A stretch of 64,000 nt of DNA from Delphinus delphis (taxonomy: Eukaryota > Chordata > Mammalia > Artiodactyla > Delphinidae), in the NCBI RefSeq assembly GCF_949987515.2, contig NC_082699.1, forward strand, positions 77,007,281-77,071,280, in the 5' to 3' direction. A model generated the notes under the pieces. The model was not told the DNA's origin, ran no database searches, and worked only from the letters and a program-made list of their open reading frames with translations. Below are positions 35,331-48,669 of the stretch, piece after piece. The position numbers and the translations under genes are program-made. The number at the start of each line of letters is the position of its first letter. Positions within the stretch are counted from its first letter, which is position 1.

Positions 35331-35690
35331 AATAAAGCAGGCTCCTAAACGTGCTTTTAAAACTAGAATGCTTGGGACCAAATAGAAGAATGGGTGGCAG
35401 GGTCGAGCAGGTGGTGGGAGGGGAGAGGAGAGAGGAGAGGTGCTGCAGAAGGGCAGGAACAGGCTCTGGGGCGCCGGGGGGCCCAGCACAGCCGAGGCTC
35501 TCGGGGCTCCAGACAGACAGCGGTGCCTGCCTTCAGTGGCTGCGAGGAGGGGGAAGGCAGCTCACAGAACAGGCCTGGCACGGAGGGGCCCAGGGCAGGG
35601 CTGCCACCCACCAACGAAAGGGCAGGAGGGGACTGGCTGGTCCCACAGGGTCATTCCCCGGCGGGGGATCATGGCCTGGGGCTTTTTCTT
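35331..35690. other. Unassigned GC-rich sequence
   Basis: No gene recognised. Confidence 0.35.
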
Positions 35691-35899
35691 TGTATGGGTT
35701 TTTGTGTTGTTTTTGTTTTGTTTTTGTTTTTAGTTATTTCTGAGATACACATTTTAAAGTAATAACTAGAATTATGACCTACAACATTATACCAGAACAT
35801 ATAAGATATTTAGAAATTTCATGTAATGTCTGAAACATTTATATTAACATATTTCCATACAAATAACCCAAAGAAAGTTTAGTATTAGTTGTTTTGTTT

Positions 35900-36145
35900 G
35901 CTTGTTTGTTTACACAGCAGGTTCTTATTAGTCCTCCATTTTATACACATCAGTGTATACACGTCAATCCCAATGTCACAATTCAGCACACCAGCACCCA
36001 CCCCACTGCGTTTTCCCCCCTTGGTGTCCATGCGTTTTAGATGGGCTTTTTGTTTTCAGCTTTTTTCCTTCCTTTTTTATATCCTGTATAAATTATTTTT
36101 CCTTTTTTTTTAAATCAATTTACATACATATATATATATTTGGCA
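35900..36145 (-). mobile_element. L1 3' UTR fragment, antisense
   Basis: 'acacagcaggttcttattagtcctccattttatacacatcagtgtatac' is the reverse complement of the cetartiodactyl L1 3' UTR. The preceding 35,690-35,900 is AT-rich with TTTTG runs. A TA run lies at 36,127-36,140. Confidence 0.7.
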
Positions 36146-37021
36146 AAGGTGCCAAAGGGACGGTGACTCAGCCCCTTGGCTTCCCTGCACCCATTGCCAG
36201 GCCAGCTGGGCCTCAGACCAGATGGCCATTCACCACAGCTGGGCCTCAGGGCGGGGTCCTCAGACCAGGCTGACCAGCCCCTGGGACTCACCAAAACCAC
36301 CCGATTCACCTGGCCCAGCAGACCCAGCCTGGTCCGTGGGCCTGAGTGCTAACCCTGGCCCGGGAGCAGCTGTCTGGAGACGTAGCCCGTGGGGGAGAAA
36401 TCCACAGCCCAGCGCCATTGCTAAGCTCCCTGGGAAGGAGGCGGGTGCCCACGGGCAGCTCACCTGCCAAGGAGGCCTGCGCCACACGCATCCAAGATAC
36501 AAGTATTGCCATCGGTCCTCACGAATCTCACGCTAGAAACAAACCAACCGTCTCCCCCACCAAGGCCTCCACGTCACTCAGTTTGATGAAATGACATTTT
36601 GCAGCAGTTGGGCCGCGTCTCCCCGCAGAGTCCCAGGAGGGTGGGATGCAGCCCGACCTCAGGCCCAGGACAGTCTGGCTGCCTGGCGCGCCGGGATCCA
36701 GACTCCAGAACGGAGCTGGCAGAGCACAGGAGGGGCCACTGAGGTAGACGGAGCAACGCGCAGACGTGATGAACCCATAGCGCCTTCCAGGTGGTTCTGT
36801 CCCCAGGGAGGCCCGTGAGCTCCGTTGGTGCCGCGGGCTGTGTGCCTCATCCCAAGCACAGTGCTGGCTCCTCTGAGACTGACCAGGTGGTCAGTGTCGG
36901 GGTCCAGGGCTGCCTCTGGCCTCCACGTCCAGGACACCCGCCAAGCTTCCACCTGGCAAGCGCACCAGGCTACATGGGGACGGTCTGCTGAGTGACCTGG
37001 GCCCCCTGCCTGCATCGGACC
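36146..37021. other. Unassigned GC-rich sequence
   Basis: No gene or repeat recognised. Confidence 0.35.
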
Positions 37022-37115
37022 AGGAGTGTCTGGAAGGCCGGGATCAAGTCTAACTTACCTCTGTGTCCCCAGCACCTGGGACAGTGCCTGGTGCAGATGG
37101 ACAAATCCTTCAATC
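37022..37115 (+). repeat. L2 LINE 3' end
   Basis: 'taacttacctctgtgtccccagcacctgggacagtgcctgg' is the L2 3' UTR. Confidence 0.7.
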
Positions 37116-37149
37116 CAAGAACCTACGTATTCCACATAACTTGAAGCAA

Positions 37150-37262
37150 CAAAACCCCCATGAGTCTGTTTCCTTATTTGTAAAAGGGGGACAGTAATCA
37201 TGACCTCAAGACTCGTGCGGCTCGGACGAACCACACGGAGAGTTTGGCGTCACGCTCCCCAA
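37150..37262 (+). repeat. MIR SINE 3' part
   Basis: 'gtttccttatttgtaaaagggggacagtaatcatgacctc' matches MIR (gtttcctcatctgtaaaatggggataataat). Confidence 0.65.
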
Positions 37263-38017
37263 ATGTGAGGGTGGGCAGTGGGTGACCTCACACGAGGCAT
37301 CACGTGGCCGCTGCTTCCCTGACAGGCGTTACCCTCGTGCCTACAAGCGCTGCCCAGGCACCACAGCTCGGCCCTGGACCTGGGCCTTTGCTCGGTGACG
37401 ATCTGGAGGCTGTGCACTGAAAGCATCCCCTCCAAGATGGAGCCAACACCTGGCTGGTATTCACTGGCTGTGGATGAAGGACAGGACAGACCAGGCACCA
37501 CGAAGCTATGAAGAGAAAGCTTCAGCTGTCAGCTGAAGAAGGGAGAAGGGGCACAGCCGTGGGACGATCAAATCATCATGGGAAACGGCGTAGCCCATTA
37601 GTCACCACCACCCAGTATCCATGGAAACGACTGGAACTGGACCTCGAAGCAGGCCGTCAGGAAGCCCACTGGGCTCTGCCACCCTCCCAGCCTCGTCTTC
37701 CCACCCGGAGGTGCAGCCTCCCCAGCTCGCAGTTTTGCTCCCGGAGGGACAGAGACAGGAGGCAGCCGACTCGGGGTCCCGTCCCAGGCCCCTCCCCAGC
37801 CCTGCCGCGGCTCTGTCCTGTCCGGTCCTGCCTTGCCTTGGGATGCTCCGCAGAAAGAACGCATGCAGTCCTGGATCCACCCCAGAATCTAGCTTCCTTT
37901 CCTCCTCGACCACCACACAGCATCAGTCCTGGTGGTCCCCACCGCCCCAGGCCCACATCCCCACTGAGAGGGAAGGAACGCACTCTCGCAAGGTCACAGG
38001 CATCTCTTCAAACCTTC
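37263..38017. other. Unassigned sequence
   Basis: Overlapping GC-rich frames of up to 195 codons on both strands; no domain seen. Confidence 0.35.
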
Positions 38018-38150
38018 GCCCAGGATTTGGGGCCCTCAGCATCTCCAGTTTACAAATAAGAAACCCAGGCCCAGAGAACTTGCTGACTCGTCCACAGAAG
38101 TTGCCCCATGAGGAAGCAGCAGACAGGACTGAGACCCGTGGTGGGTTTGT
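38018..38150 (-). repeat. MIR SINE fragment, antisense
   Basis: 'agtttacaaataagaaacccaggcccagagaacttgctgactcgtcc' matches antisense MIR. Confidence 0.65.
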
Positions 38151-38279
38151 GCCATCCACAGGTCTGCCTGTGGCACGTGATGTAACCACCATCACGCAGC
38201 AAACCTGACGGCTGTGCTCTCTGCCGCCACCCCCTAGAGTATTAACAATTTCAGGGTATCCTTGCTGAGGGAATGACCC

Positions 38280-38690
38280 CAAAACACAGAGAAAGCTCTA
38301 CGTACAGCCAATGCAAGTAACTTACATAACAACAAACACCTCCAAAAAACAGAAACAGCCAAACACCAGAGCAGATACTAAGTTATCTTGTATCCATTTG
38401 ATGAAATTACGGTAAGGACTTAAACAGCATGTGTTAAGACATGTTTATAACATGGGAAATACTTATGTTTTGTCAAGTATAAAAAAGGACACAGAAGTAC
38501 TACAGTATGATCATCTCTATGAACAAAATTTAAGTTGGGGGACAGGAAAAAGACTTAGAAATGCACACAAATGAAATGAAGTAGAGACTGTTTTGGGGGG
38601 GGGGATGTGGGAAAAGGGTAATTTTTCTCTATCCAACTTTTCTGATTTCCCCTGGCTTTCTACAGTGAGAATATATTGCTTTCATGAAGT
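38280..38690 (+). mobile_element. Old L1 3' UTR
   Basis: 'tactacagtatgatcatctctatg' and 'ggtaatttttctctatccaacttttctgatttcccctggctttctacagtgag' follow the old L1 3' UTR pattern. A G-run lies at about 38,594-38,603. Confidence 0.5.
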
Positions 38691-39049
38691 GAGCTAGTGG
38701 AAGGGTCAAGAGTCCAGGGTGTGGAAAGCTGCCTTTGAAGAACCAGGAGGACAGCCCAAGTTATGGGGTGAGGAGCTGGTGGCTCCAAGATGTCAGCTCC
38801 ACTGCAGAGGGGACAGTGAGGGTAGGAGGTGACATGTGCTGAGGCCAGGGATGAAGACCCCACCCCACGCACGGTGGGCCGGGGAGGCCAGCCTGGGGCA
38901 GGAGGGAAGCAGACGAAACTCACCGCCTTCCCTCACGGGCCACTACCCTGGAACTGCGTTCACAAGAGGGTGAGAAAGTCACCCGAGAAACCCAGACTCC
39001 CACAATGCCCATGTCATGATCAATGACCAAGAGTCACACAGTCACTTGA
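38691..39049. other. Unassigned sequence
   Basis: No gene recognised. Confidence 0.35.
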
Positions 39050-39225
39050 CAGAACAGCTCAAGAGCCTTAAATACGTGCGCGTCTTTTGACTTGATAACT
39101 CTAAAGCTAGGAAACTGATCTAAGTCAGGAAAGTCTACCTAAGGATGTTCCTTGGAAGCAGCCACATATGGTAATAGTTAAATTAATCATGACACTCTGA
39201 ACAGGAAAATACTACGCACTGTTTC
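39050..39225 (+). mobile_element. Old L1 ORF2 3' relic
   Basis: 'gagccttaaatacgtgcgcgtcttttgacttgataactctaaagctaggaaactgatc' matches the L1 ORF2 end (tgacccagtaattccacttctaggaatttatcc). Confidence 0.5.
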
Positions 39226-40369
39226 TGGAGACCGTGGATGCCTCAAGGACAGGAACTGGGCTGCCGGGGATGCTGCTGGGAGCCCAAAAGCGCAGCCCCA
39301 AGCTGCCTGGCACCGCGGACACTGCCAGTGAGACCTCCTGGCAGAAACGCCTTTCAGGTCCTGGTATTATTGTTTAAAACGTCATGCATCTTCTCCAGGA
39401 TAAAATCTTTTAATACTTGCATTATTTGCCAACACACTGGCATGCATGTGACACACGACAAGGAAAACACCTGCAAGGAGACCAGTGCAAATCCAGCAAG
39501 GGCCTCTGACCTCTACCAATGTACCCTCCCCACCCCCAATCTCTGGAATGAGTCAGACCCTCCAGGGCTCACTCCCAGACTGCCGAGGCCTTGGGGAATT
39601 TCTTCTGACTGACATGATGCCTTAATGCAAGTTTTGTGTCACTGTGTTTCCTCGGGCTGGTTGGGGCTGGGAGTCTGATCCTCCTCAGCTGCCACATAAC
39701 GGTGGCAGTAGCTGGCTGAGCCCGGGTCATCAAGAGACAAGACATTCCAAACTAGGAAAGCGAGGGACACCCCCAGAGGTGCAAGCAGTGACACATTCCG
39801 CAGAAACACCGCCCGCCTCCTTCCACTCGGGCTGGACCAGCGAGGCGGCGGCTTCCACGGAAGGAGCCCCCGGTGCAGCACACAGTCCACTCACGGCTGC
39901 CGTGTCAGCACCCCTCACAGGACTCCCAACAAACTTCACGGGCGGGAGTAGGGAGCCCAGCAGAGTGGGCAGCCCCCGGGCAGCGCGAGGGGCTCTCACA
40001 AACTGAAGGGGAAGTGCAGGAACGCCAGGAGGAAGGCCTGTTCTCTTCAGACCCCTGGGATAATTTTCCTGTGTGTCTAGCATGCCAAAGGGGGAGGTCA
40101 AGCTAATTAATTAAGCAGATGAAATACCAGATACTAATTTACAATGGTTTCTGGGGTAAAGAGAAGAAGGTACACGTACAAGATTGTTTGCATCTGACCC
40201 AACATAGATTACATGATGGAATCATTTCCAGAGGATAATAAAGACTCCCACTTCAACAAAAATTCTACATTTAGTTTGTTTCTCAACAAAATTGTTTCGC
40301 TGCTATTTAGGAAGGCAGAGACTGGGGTGAGAGTTCCAGGTGAAACGGGCAGCGAACGTTCAAATGCCT
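39226..40369. other. Unassigned sequence
   Basis: No gene recognised. 40,100-40,320 is AT-richer and unique-looking. Confidence 0.35.
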
Positions 40370-41392
<1,023 letters not shown>

Positions 41393-41520
41393 TAATTGAG
41401 GAAGTCATACGGCCTCTCAGCAAGTATCGGTGGATGAAGAAATTAGGTTTAGAAAGGCAGAAAACAGACGTGTCCAAGGTGCTAATGTTAAACAGCCAGT
41501 GTGGTCCTCAGAGAGAGATC
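41393..41520 (-). repeat. MIR SINE fragment, antisense
   Basis: 'gatgaagaaattaggtttagaaaggcagaaaacagacgtgtccaagg' matches antisense MIR (gatgaggaaactgaggc...). Confidence 0.5.
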
Positions 41521-41644
41521 TATAAACCTCTCTCCCTTTTCCTACATACATTAAAGCCCCAGTACTTAGGTTGCAATCAAAAGGGAAGAACGTCATTCCT
41601 GACATTCTCTAGTGACTGAGGAAGTGGGGGAAAATCCCATTACT

Positions 41645-41870
41645 TTCTTCCATTAGCAAGTTAATTGCATTCAACAAACACAGAGTGTGTCTGAAACAAG
41701 ACAGGCATGGTGAGAAGCACTGAGGACACTGAAATGACTGGACGTGAACCTTGAACTTGAGAGGCTCACATTCCAACAAAGATGACAATATAGGAACAGA
41801 CCGTTGCACTTGCCCAGCCTGAGGACAGCCGGGTCGGGATAAAGCCACACAGGCAGAGTAGAACGGGCTG
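41645..41870 (-). repeat. L2 LINE 3' fragment, antisense
   Basis: 'aattgcattcaacaaacacagagtgtgtctgaaacaagacaggcatgg' and 'cttgagaggctcacattccaacaaagatgacaatatagg' match antisense L2. Confidence 0.6.
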
Positions 41871-42127
41871 GGGCAGGGAGCGAGGGGTGCCGAGGCCCCG
41901 AGGGAATGAAGGCCAGAGCTCCCGGGTCCCTCCTGCCAGAGAGGGACACCCAGCCCTCAAACAGCCCAGCCGAGCATCCGCGGAGAGCTGTTCAGACAAG
42001 AGGGCTGCTCAGGAGAGCCAGCTGGCCGCACGCGGCAACGGGCCTCAGGCCGGGCACAGGCCAAGCTGCTGGCATCCAGGACGCTCAGGAGCACCGCCCA
42101 CCTGCCTCTCCAGCCCCGGGTCCTGCT

Positions 42128-42510
42128 TTGGCTGCCTTGGCCCTGTTTCAATTCTTCCAAAACACAGTGTGCTCTCTCAGAACTCCATACCCTCCACCTT
42201 CTGTGCTCTTTGCCTGGAAATGCTTTTCCCTGCCCTCTTCCCGCTCCTCACTGTACTCATACCTTAACCCTTACCGCAGACCTCACTTCCTCCAGGAAGG
42301 CCTCTCTGAACTGTCTCTGCTCTGAAGGCTCTCGGCATCCCCTCGGCAGCCCTCACTAGATGTGTGTGTCTTCCATCGTCTGGCTTCATCACTCGCCTGT
42401 CCGCTGGGCGAGGGCAGAGCCCTCGTTCTGGGGCCTGGAACAGTGTCTGGATCGTCGTGGCCACTCCATGAACACTGGCTGATGACTAAATGAATGCTGG
42501 CATGAGTCAA
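42128..42510 (+). repeat. L2 LINE 3' part, well preserved
   Basis: 'ctctttgcctggaaatgcttttccc', 'gacctcacttcctccaggaaggcctctctgaac', 'cgctgggcgagggcagagcc' and 'actccatgaacactggctgatgac' follow the L2 consensus through to its 3' end. It is one of the longest L2 relics in the window. Confidence 0.8.
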
Positions 42511-43171
42511 CATCCCAGGTAAGCGGTGCAGGGGCCACATCTGTGTGTGTGTTTCTTTCTGTTTTCTTTCCTGACTCTCTCTGGGGGTTATTTTCACTTG
42601 TATGAAATTAAGACTTCAGAATATGGCATATTACTCCCTCTTGTTAAAAAAAAAAAAAAATCATGCCAGGCTTTTGAGGCTGATCGCACCCCGGTGCTTG
42701 AAGAACAGGAAGAGTGCCTAACAAACATGGCCAGGATGAGGAGCCTTTGAAATGATTAGTGAGAAGAGCAAGTTGGGATGTGAGTCATTACAAAGTTGCC
42801 AAATGGCACCGGGGCTTTGGAAACCATTCCAATAGCATATTTCCGTATTCGGACATGAGCCATAAAATTATACAGCTGAGCTAGCAAAGCCAATCACCTG
42901 CACGCACATCCCCTCCCCTGCAGCCCCACGAGCCACCAGAGCAGTCTTGTGTCTGAGCCTGGACACAGGAATGCAACCCTGGCTGACCAGTCAGCTATGC
43001 AGATGCTCTATCAGCCACTTTTAGAGCCCAGGTTACAATGTTATAGCGAGGACAGTGGACACGGCAGCGGCTTCTCTTTCCTAAACACATGGACTCTGGC
43101 GTTGGGGGCAAGAGGTCAACAGAGAATGATGATGAGGACAATAATTCCTATCACTATTTCTGCTAGAAGGA
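42511..43171. other. Unique sequence with an A-run
   Basis: A15 run at about 42,646-42,660. 42,750-42,905 is unique, moderately AT-rich and not repeat-like. No gene recognised. Confidence 0.35.
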
Positions 43172-43425
43172 GTATTTCCAAAGCGAGTCCCATGAGAGAG
43201 GCTGTGTGCTAAGTGTTTAACATGTATCTTCTCAATTTAATACTATTTTCAAATTGAGTATGTGGTGGGTTTAAAATAGGGACTGTTATTTCCATTGCAG
43301 AGATTTTTAAAACTCAGGCCCATGGGGATAACAAGAAAGCAGACACGGCTAGGAAGTGGTAGGATTGAGGCCATCTGACCCTGGAGCCCACACTGCAGCC
43401 CACACTTTCAGACACTTTACTATGA
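43172..43425 (-). repeat. MIR SINE, antisense
   Basis: 'ctgtgtgctaagtgtttaacatgtatcttctcaatttaatac', 'ttatttccattgcagagatttttaaaactcaggcccatgggg', 'ctgaccctggagcccacactg' follow antisense MIR end to end. Confidence 0.75.
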
Positions 43426-44261
43426 ACACAGTATCGATTCCTCACAATAAACCTGGAAGCCAGGACCCGTGATCCCCACCGGACAAACGAGGATCCTCTG
43501 TGCACAGGGCCGGGGCCCGGCCAGGACCCCAGCACTGTCAGGGGCAGAGTCACCGCCCGCTCCCAGCATGGCGCGTGGTGGCCAGCCTCTTTCCTCCAGC
43601 CCTGAGGGAGGCCCACGGGGAGCTCTCCGTGGTGCTGAAGTACCTGTCTCCCCCCTTCAAGCCCTTCCTAGTCACCTGGGACGCAGCAATTAAGTTTCCA
43701 GGTCAGCCGATGGGTTCTTGCCCCCAAGATATACTCCTGTCCCTTAGGAGGGCAGGGGTGGTGACACTGCAGCAGGGGGAATGTAGACCACTGTGGGTGC
43801 CAACCAGGCTTTGCAAGTCTCCTAGCCACACCCTCAAGTAATGATCATCGACAACCCCTGTGCGCCTGGAACGTAAGAAAACTCAAGTGCCCAGCTCAGT
43901 GCATCCAACTCACATTCGTTCTGCCTCTGGAGCCTCCCACAGGCAGCTTCTGGCTCCCCGCAAGGAGCCACGCATCCCTCTCACAGCGCCCCCTGCGCCT
44001 GCCACTTCCTGCCTCAGAGCCACGGCTGAGCTCCCTGGAGCCACCGCACTTCACTCATGCCTCTCAGAGGTGGCGAGCCTCGCAGTGCGGGCTGGCCCTT
44101 GCTCACTGCCATTCCCGGCTCAAACCTGCCGGGCTGATGAGCGGCCAACTCTGCGGTCACGACTGCTTGGCCGCTCATTTCTGCAAACCAGTAAGACAGA
44201 CTTCAGAGGGCTGCTTGTGGCTCCAAACCCAGGAGAGTAAGGGATGGTGCCCCTGGTCAGT
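43426..44261. other. Unassigned GC-rich sequence
   Basis: No gene recognised. Confidence 0.35.
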
Positions 44262-44480
44262 GGCACTGCGCCTGGCACACAGGAGGTGCTCCATCAATGC
44301 TCAGGGCTTCTCACTGAGCACCTACTTACCTAAGGGGCATCTCACACAGTGCTCACAGCAACCTCGGGTTGAGGAAACCCCTTCGGGGATGTTAAGCCAC
44401 ACAGCCAGGAAGGGAGGATCCAATTTAGCCCTTCCGCTCCAGGTGCAGAGCTCCTCCCTGCCAGGGGGTGGGCCTGGATT
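44262..44480 (-). repeat. MIR SINE, antisense (with possible L2 edge)
   Basis: 'cactgagcacctacttacctaaggggcatctcacacagtgctcacagcaacctc' and 'gatgttaagccacacagccaggaagggagg' match antisense MIR. The first 40 bp ('gcctggcacacaggaggtgctcc') read as a plus-strand L2/MIR tail. Confidence 0.6.
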
Positions 44481-44639
44481 CACATCAGGGTATCAATACC
44501 TACAGCATGGGCTGTGGTAGCTGCTGGGGACGAGAAGACCCACCAGGTGAGATCCTTCCTACTTTCAAGAAGCCCAGCCTATTGTGCAAGGATGATACCG
44601 TAGTATTATTAGTCACCCATCGTTGTTAATTACATTTAA

Positions 44640-44735
44640 TTAATCAATATTTGTGCGGAGCTTTTTTGTTTACAAATGTTTTCCTGCACATTGTCTCAGT
44701 TAATCTTCTACGAGTCTCGGGAACCATGGATATTT
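44640..44735 (-). repeat. MIR SINE fragment, antisense
   Basis: 'acaaatgttttcctgcacattgtctcagttaatcttctacgag' matches antisense MIR (acatgtattatctcatttaatcctcac). Confidence 0.5.
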
Positions 44736-45671
44736 GCTTCCAAATCTTAAAAACAACACCAGATGCTAGGAAAATGCAGAAAGTTAATAAAATACCTTCC
44801 CTTTCATTTTCTGCTAGCCCGTTAGCGGTGAAATATTCAGTCATGCACTGCAATCAAAGGACCGTTTAAAACCACGGAGCAGTTTTTGAGATCCTGCCTG
44901 TGTGTATGGGACTGAAGTTTACCAGGACCCAGCCTGATGCTCTGGAAGAAACGACTGTTCAGTCAGCTCTTCCCTTGGGGAACGTGCAGCCCGGCGGGGG
45001 GCAGGCCTGGGTCCTCTCACAGGAGAGTGCAGCACCGTGCTCTGAACACCCGGTTGTTCTAAGCGGTCTACTGAGACCCAGCCCGTGAGCTGCTGATGCA
45101 GATGTTCCTAAACGGGCCCCCAGGTGAGCGTTCCGGAGTGGGGAGCTCGCTGAGGAGCAGGCCTGCACCTTGGCACCACCCCCGCCAGGAAGATGGGTTG
45201 TCTGCGCCCCATGTGCCAGCTCTGGAGTGATAACCCCAGGTGCAGGGACTTAGCCCAGCCCCACTTCAGCTCAATCAATTAGCAAATTGTCACAACTAGA
45301 AATTACGCTAATGGAAAGGCTGCTTTGGGTGATTAATGAGCCTCTTTCCCATGACTCTGTCCTCCGATTTGCTTCACGAACTTTGAGAATGCTGATGCTG
45401 GGCTGTTCTCATCCCAGCAGGGGCGCCAGTGTCTGGGCTCAGCTCCCTGGACAGCGCCACGAACTGCCAGGGAGAGTCTGCACGCAGTCTTGCGGGGGGA
45501 GAACAGTCGAGTCAGAGGATGGAGGGCAGGCAAAACGGAAAGAGCCCTGTGGGGTAGGTGTGCCAATCAGCAGCGTGCCCGAGGAACGCTACGTCTCTTT
45601 GGCTTCATCTGAAAAATGGGGATAACTTGAAGGCCCTGGCAGAGACCAGATGCTCTTCTGCTCTTTTGCCC
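44736..45671. other. Unassigned sequence
   Basis: No gene recognised. Confidence 0.35.
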
Positions 45672-45918
45672 AACACAGAGCTAATAAGAGCACAGACTCT
45701 GAAGCCAGGCACCTGGATGAGAACCCAAGCTCTGCCACTTACTAGCTGGGTGACCTGGAACAAGTTAGGTAAACTCACAGGACCTCAGGTTTCTCATCTG
45801 TGGACTGTGGATAAAAACTACTTCACAGGGTTTTTGTAAAAACTGAGTAAATCTAGGTGAATTGCTCAGAACAGTGCTGGCATCTAGTAAGTGCCATAAG
45901 GTGTTAGCTGTTACTTAA
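45672..45918 (+). repeat. MIR SINE, nearly full length
   Basis: It runs from 'aatagagcacagactctgaagccagg'-like wording through 'gctctgccacttactagctgggtgacctgg' and 'ttctcatctgtggactgtggataaaaac' to 'gcatctagtaagtgccataagg'. This is the best MIR copy in the window. Confidence 0.9.
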
Positions 45919-46056
45919 GCTCTGTAATTTTATGATTCTATTATATAAGATACACATGCTCACAATAATTGTCATGCCGGAAGTACACAGAACATGTAAA
46001 AGCCCAGCGTGCACCCAACCACATGAACACACTGCACGTTGACTCGTGTGCATGTG

Positions 46057-46127
<71 letters not shown>
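46057..46127. repeat. Compound (CT)n(CA)n microsatellite
   Basis: About 14 CT units run directly into about 21 CA units without interruption. Likely polymorphic in length. Confidence 0.98.
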
Positions 46128-46128
<1 letters not shown>

Positions 46129-48018
46129 TTGGGAACTTTGCTTTGCACACTAGGGAAAGTCCTTCCCCACTCTCGTGAGCCGGCGAAACCTGAAATCTGC
46201 GCTCTGTGAGCCAAACCCTGATTCCATTCAGAGTAACTTCAAGGTATACATATTTGGGTTCGGGGGAGTCAAGAGTCAAATATGTGTCCCTCCCACCTCA
46301 CTCCCTCCGTCCCCTGAAGGCTAAAGGGCCAGGGCAACTTTACATCGAGGGTCGGGAGCAACGCTTCTCTTGGGCTGGCGTGGCTTCCCCACTATGAGGA
46401 TTAAAGGCCTAACCAAGTGATTATCCACAGCTATAAACACTCACTCCCTAAAGACAAATACAAGATGCAACCCTGCATGTTACTGAAGATGATCAAGGAA
46501 TCAGCTGTACCGATAAAGGGAGCTACTTGTATTAAAATTCATTTAGATAGAACTCTCTCTCCTAAAATGACCATCAGAAAAACCTAGTGCACTGTTTTAA
46601 AGGAGTCTTATCTAAAAATACTTAACTTCTCTCAGGGAATGAGAAGACGGAGCTCCGTCAGAAGCATCTGTGAGAGTTAGCCAGAAGCCAATTAGAGAGG
46701 CTGGGAGGCCATCTCAGGCAATCCGGTGCAAACAGCGAACGCTCTGCCTCAGTCTATAAAGGGAGGAGGGCTTGGCTATCGGCAAATTCTCCTCTCTGGC
46801 GGGGATGCGGTCTGGGAAGCTGAGAAGCCAGGTGTGGCCGTATGCCAGGTGGCCTGTCCTGGTGGTGACCAACCAAACTGAGGACGTCGTGCCTAGAGTC
46901 TTACAGGGTTGACCCCAAGTACAGACTGATGACAGACGTCACAGCCGCTGCTGCGCTTCTGGGATTTATAGAGGGCCACTGGTGTCTGTGAGGCCAAACA
47001 CACCACCATCAGCGGCACGGCCCGGGTCAGCCCTGGGAAGGCAGCCCCTCGGGGGCGCAGCCGTGCTCTCAAGAGAACGGCCACACTCCCCTTCCCAGTT
47101 ATTAAGGACTCTGTGCCCTCTGTGTCCCCCGAAGACATTCCAGCCCCCACTCCGGGCTGCTGATTCTTTGGCACCTAAGGCCCACTGTACCACTGGGGTC
47201 CTTGAGCCTCTGCCTCACCCTCCAAGCAGCCAGATGGTTACAAACGCTCTCCAGACAGAAGGCGGGAGACGCGTGCTTACCAGACCAGACCACCTGGCAG
47301 AGACTCAGCCCAGATGGTCCAGGCCGCCAGCTTCGTGGGGATCAGCTGAGCTGGGCACCCAGTCCTTGTCGGGAAACCTATATGGGGTTGGATTCTAACA
47401 GGTCAGCAAGCATCTCAGCAAACCCTGAAATGCTCTCTGAAGAGAGATTTGCAACAAAAACGAGGAAAGCGAGAAGGGGCGCTGACAACAAGCTTGCTCC
47501 TAGCGTCTCCCGCATCTGTTTCCACTGCAGACAGCCTGCGCAGGGCTGCCCCCTGGAAATGGAGATGGGCTTCCACACAGACGAATCTTGCTGGTTGCAA
47601 ACTCCCTTCCTACGTTCATCACAGCACTCAGCGCAGTGCAACCAAGCTGGTGACCATCGGCTGCATCAATCAAATGGAAACCACTGAGTCACCAAAAGGT
47701 TTCAGTAGCTACATGGAAGGATTCCAGGCAGCACCGGGGCGGGGACGAGAGCACGCGCTCGGGCCCCATCGGGCAGAGTCCACACCCCATCTTGCTCACC
47801 GCAGTGTCCCCGGCGCTGGGCGCAAACCGCAGCACATCGTAGGTCATCAGGAAATAGCTGCTGACACCACCTGACCTCAAGAACAGCACAGCCTGGCAAG
47901 GGAGACAGTCCTGGGAAGAAAACAAACTTTCCTGTGCTCTGTAAGCAGTATTCCAAACAAGAGTTAAGCACTGAGAATTGCAGGACCCCAGAGGAGGGGC
48001 AGTTCCAGCCAGGGCCAG
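46128..48018. other. Unassigned sequence
   Basis: No gene or clear repeat recognised. 46,400-46,740 is AT-richer and unique-looking. Confidence 0.35.
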
Positions 48019-48058
48019 ATGGCAGAGGGGGCAGAGGGTGCAGAGGGGGCAGAGAGGG
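48019..48058. repeat. Short GGCAGAGG-type minisatellite
   Basis: About four imperfect 9-10-base units of GGCAGAGGG/TGCAGAGGG. Confidence 0.75.
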
Positions 48059-48547
48059 CTCCGTGGAAGATGGAACACGTGAGGCCAACCATAAAGGACG
48101 ACCCGCACCTGCTTCAATGCTGATGCTTGTTCCTCCGTCTCTGAATTACCGTGGAAAGTGAAAACAGATATGGTCAGCTTCCATACGTCCCCAAACCAGA
48201 CGCTCTGGGTGATTGTCAGAACTGCCAACCCAGCCCCTTTCAGGCAGGCCCCAGCAGAGGTGGAGGTGAGGATGCCAGGGGACAGTCGTGGGGGAGGTCT
48301 GGCCCAGCGTCCCTTGTCCAGGAGAAGCCTCACCTGAGGCCGGGTCGCCTAAGCAGCGCCGGGTCTTCCAGCAGGAAGCGTGTCCCCTGTACTGACACAC
48401 CCTAGGGTCAGGGGCCGTGACGGCACCACGAGGGTGAGGCCTCACTTCAGGTTGACTTCAGTCAACAGGAAAATAACACACGTTCTGGGATCCTGGCTCT
48501 CCAGCTCCCGGCACCATCTCAGGTGAGTTACTTCATTTCCAAAATTT

Positions 48548-48562
48548 ACTTATTTACTTCTT
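48548..48562. repeat. Target-site duplication (left)
   Basis: ACTTATTTACTTCTT, identical to 48,670-48,684. Confidence 0.9.
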
Positions 48563-48669
48563 CTTTTTTTTTTTTTTAGGTTAGGTAATACAGTTTTTTG
48601 TTTTTTTAAAAACATCTTTATTGGGGTATAGTTGCTTTACAATGGTGTGTTAGTTTCTGCTTTATAACA
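48563..48669 (-). mobile_element. 5'-truncated L1 insertion, antisense, with a second poly-A (probable 3' transduction)
   Basis: Read on the minus strand: about 60 bp of L1 3' end ('ataaagcagaaactaacacacc' ... 'caataaagatgttttt', with an AATAAA signal), then an A-rich tract, then 16 bases CTGTATTACCTAACCT that are not L1, then a second A tract. Perfect 15-bp duplications (48,548-48,562 and 48,670-48,684) bound the whole unit, so the 16 bases arrived with the insertion. Confidence 0.88.

Noticed and set aside
45941..46279. Frames with long Val-Cys or Thr-His runs
   Set aside because: These are translations of the CT/CA microsatellite.
47689..48333. 214-codon minus-strand frame
   Set aside because: Includes the GGCAGAGG minisatellite (seen as a Leu-Cys-Pro repeat), so it is not evidence of a gene.
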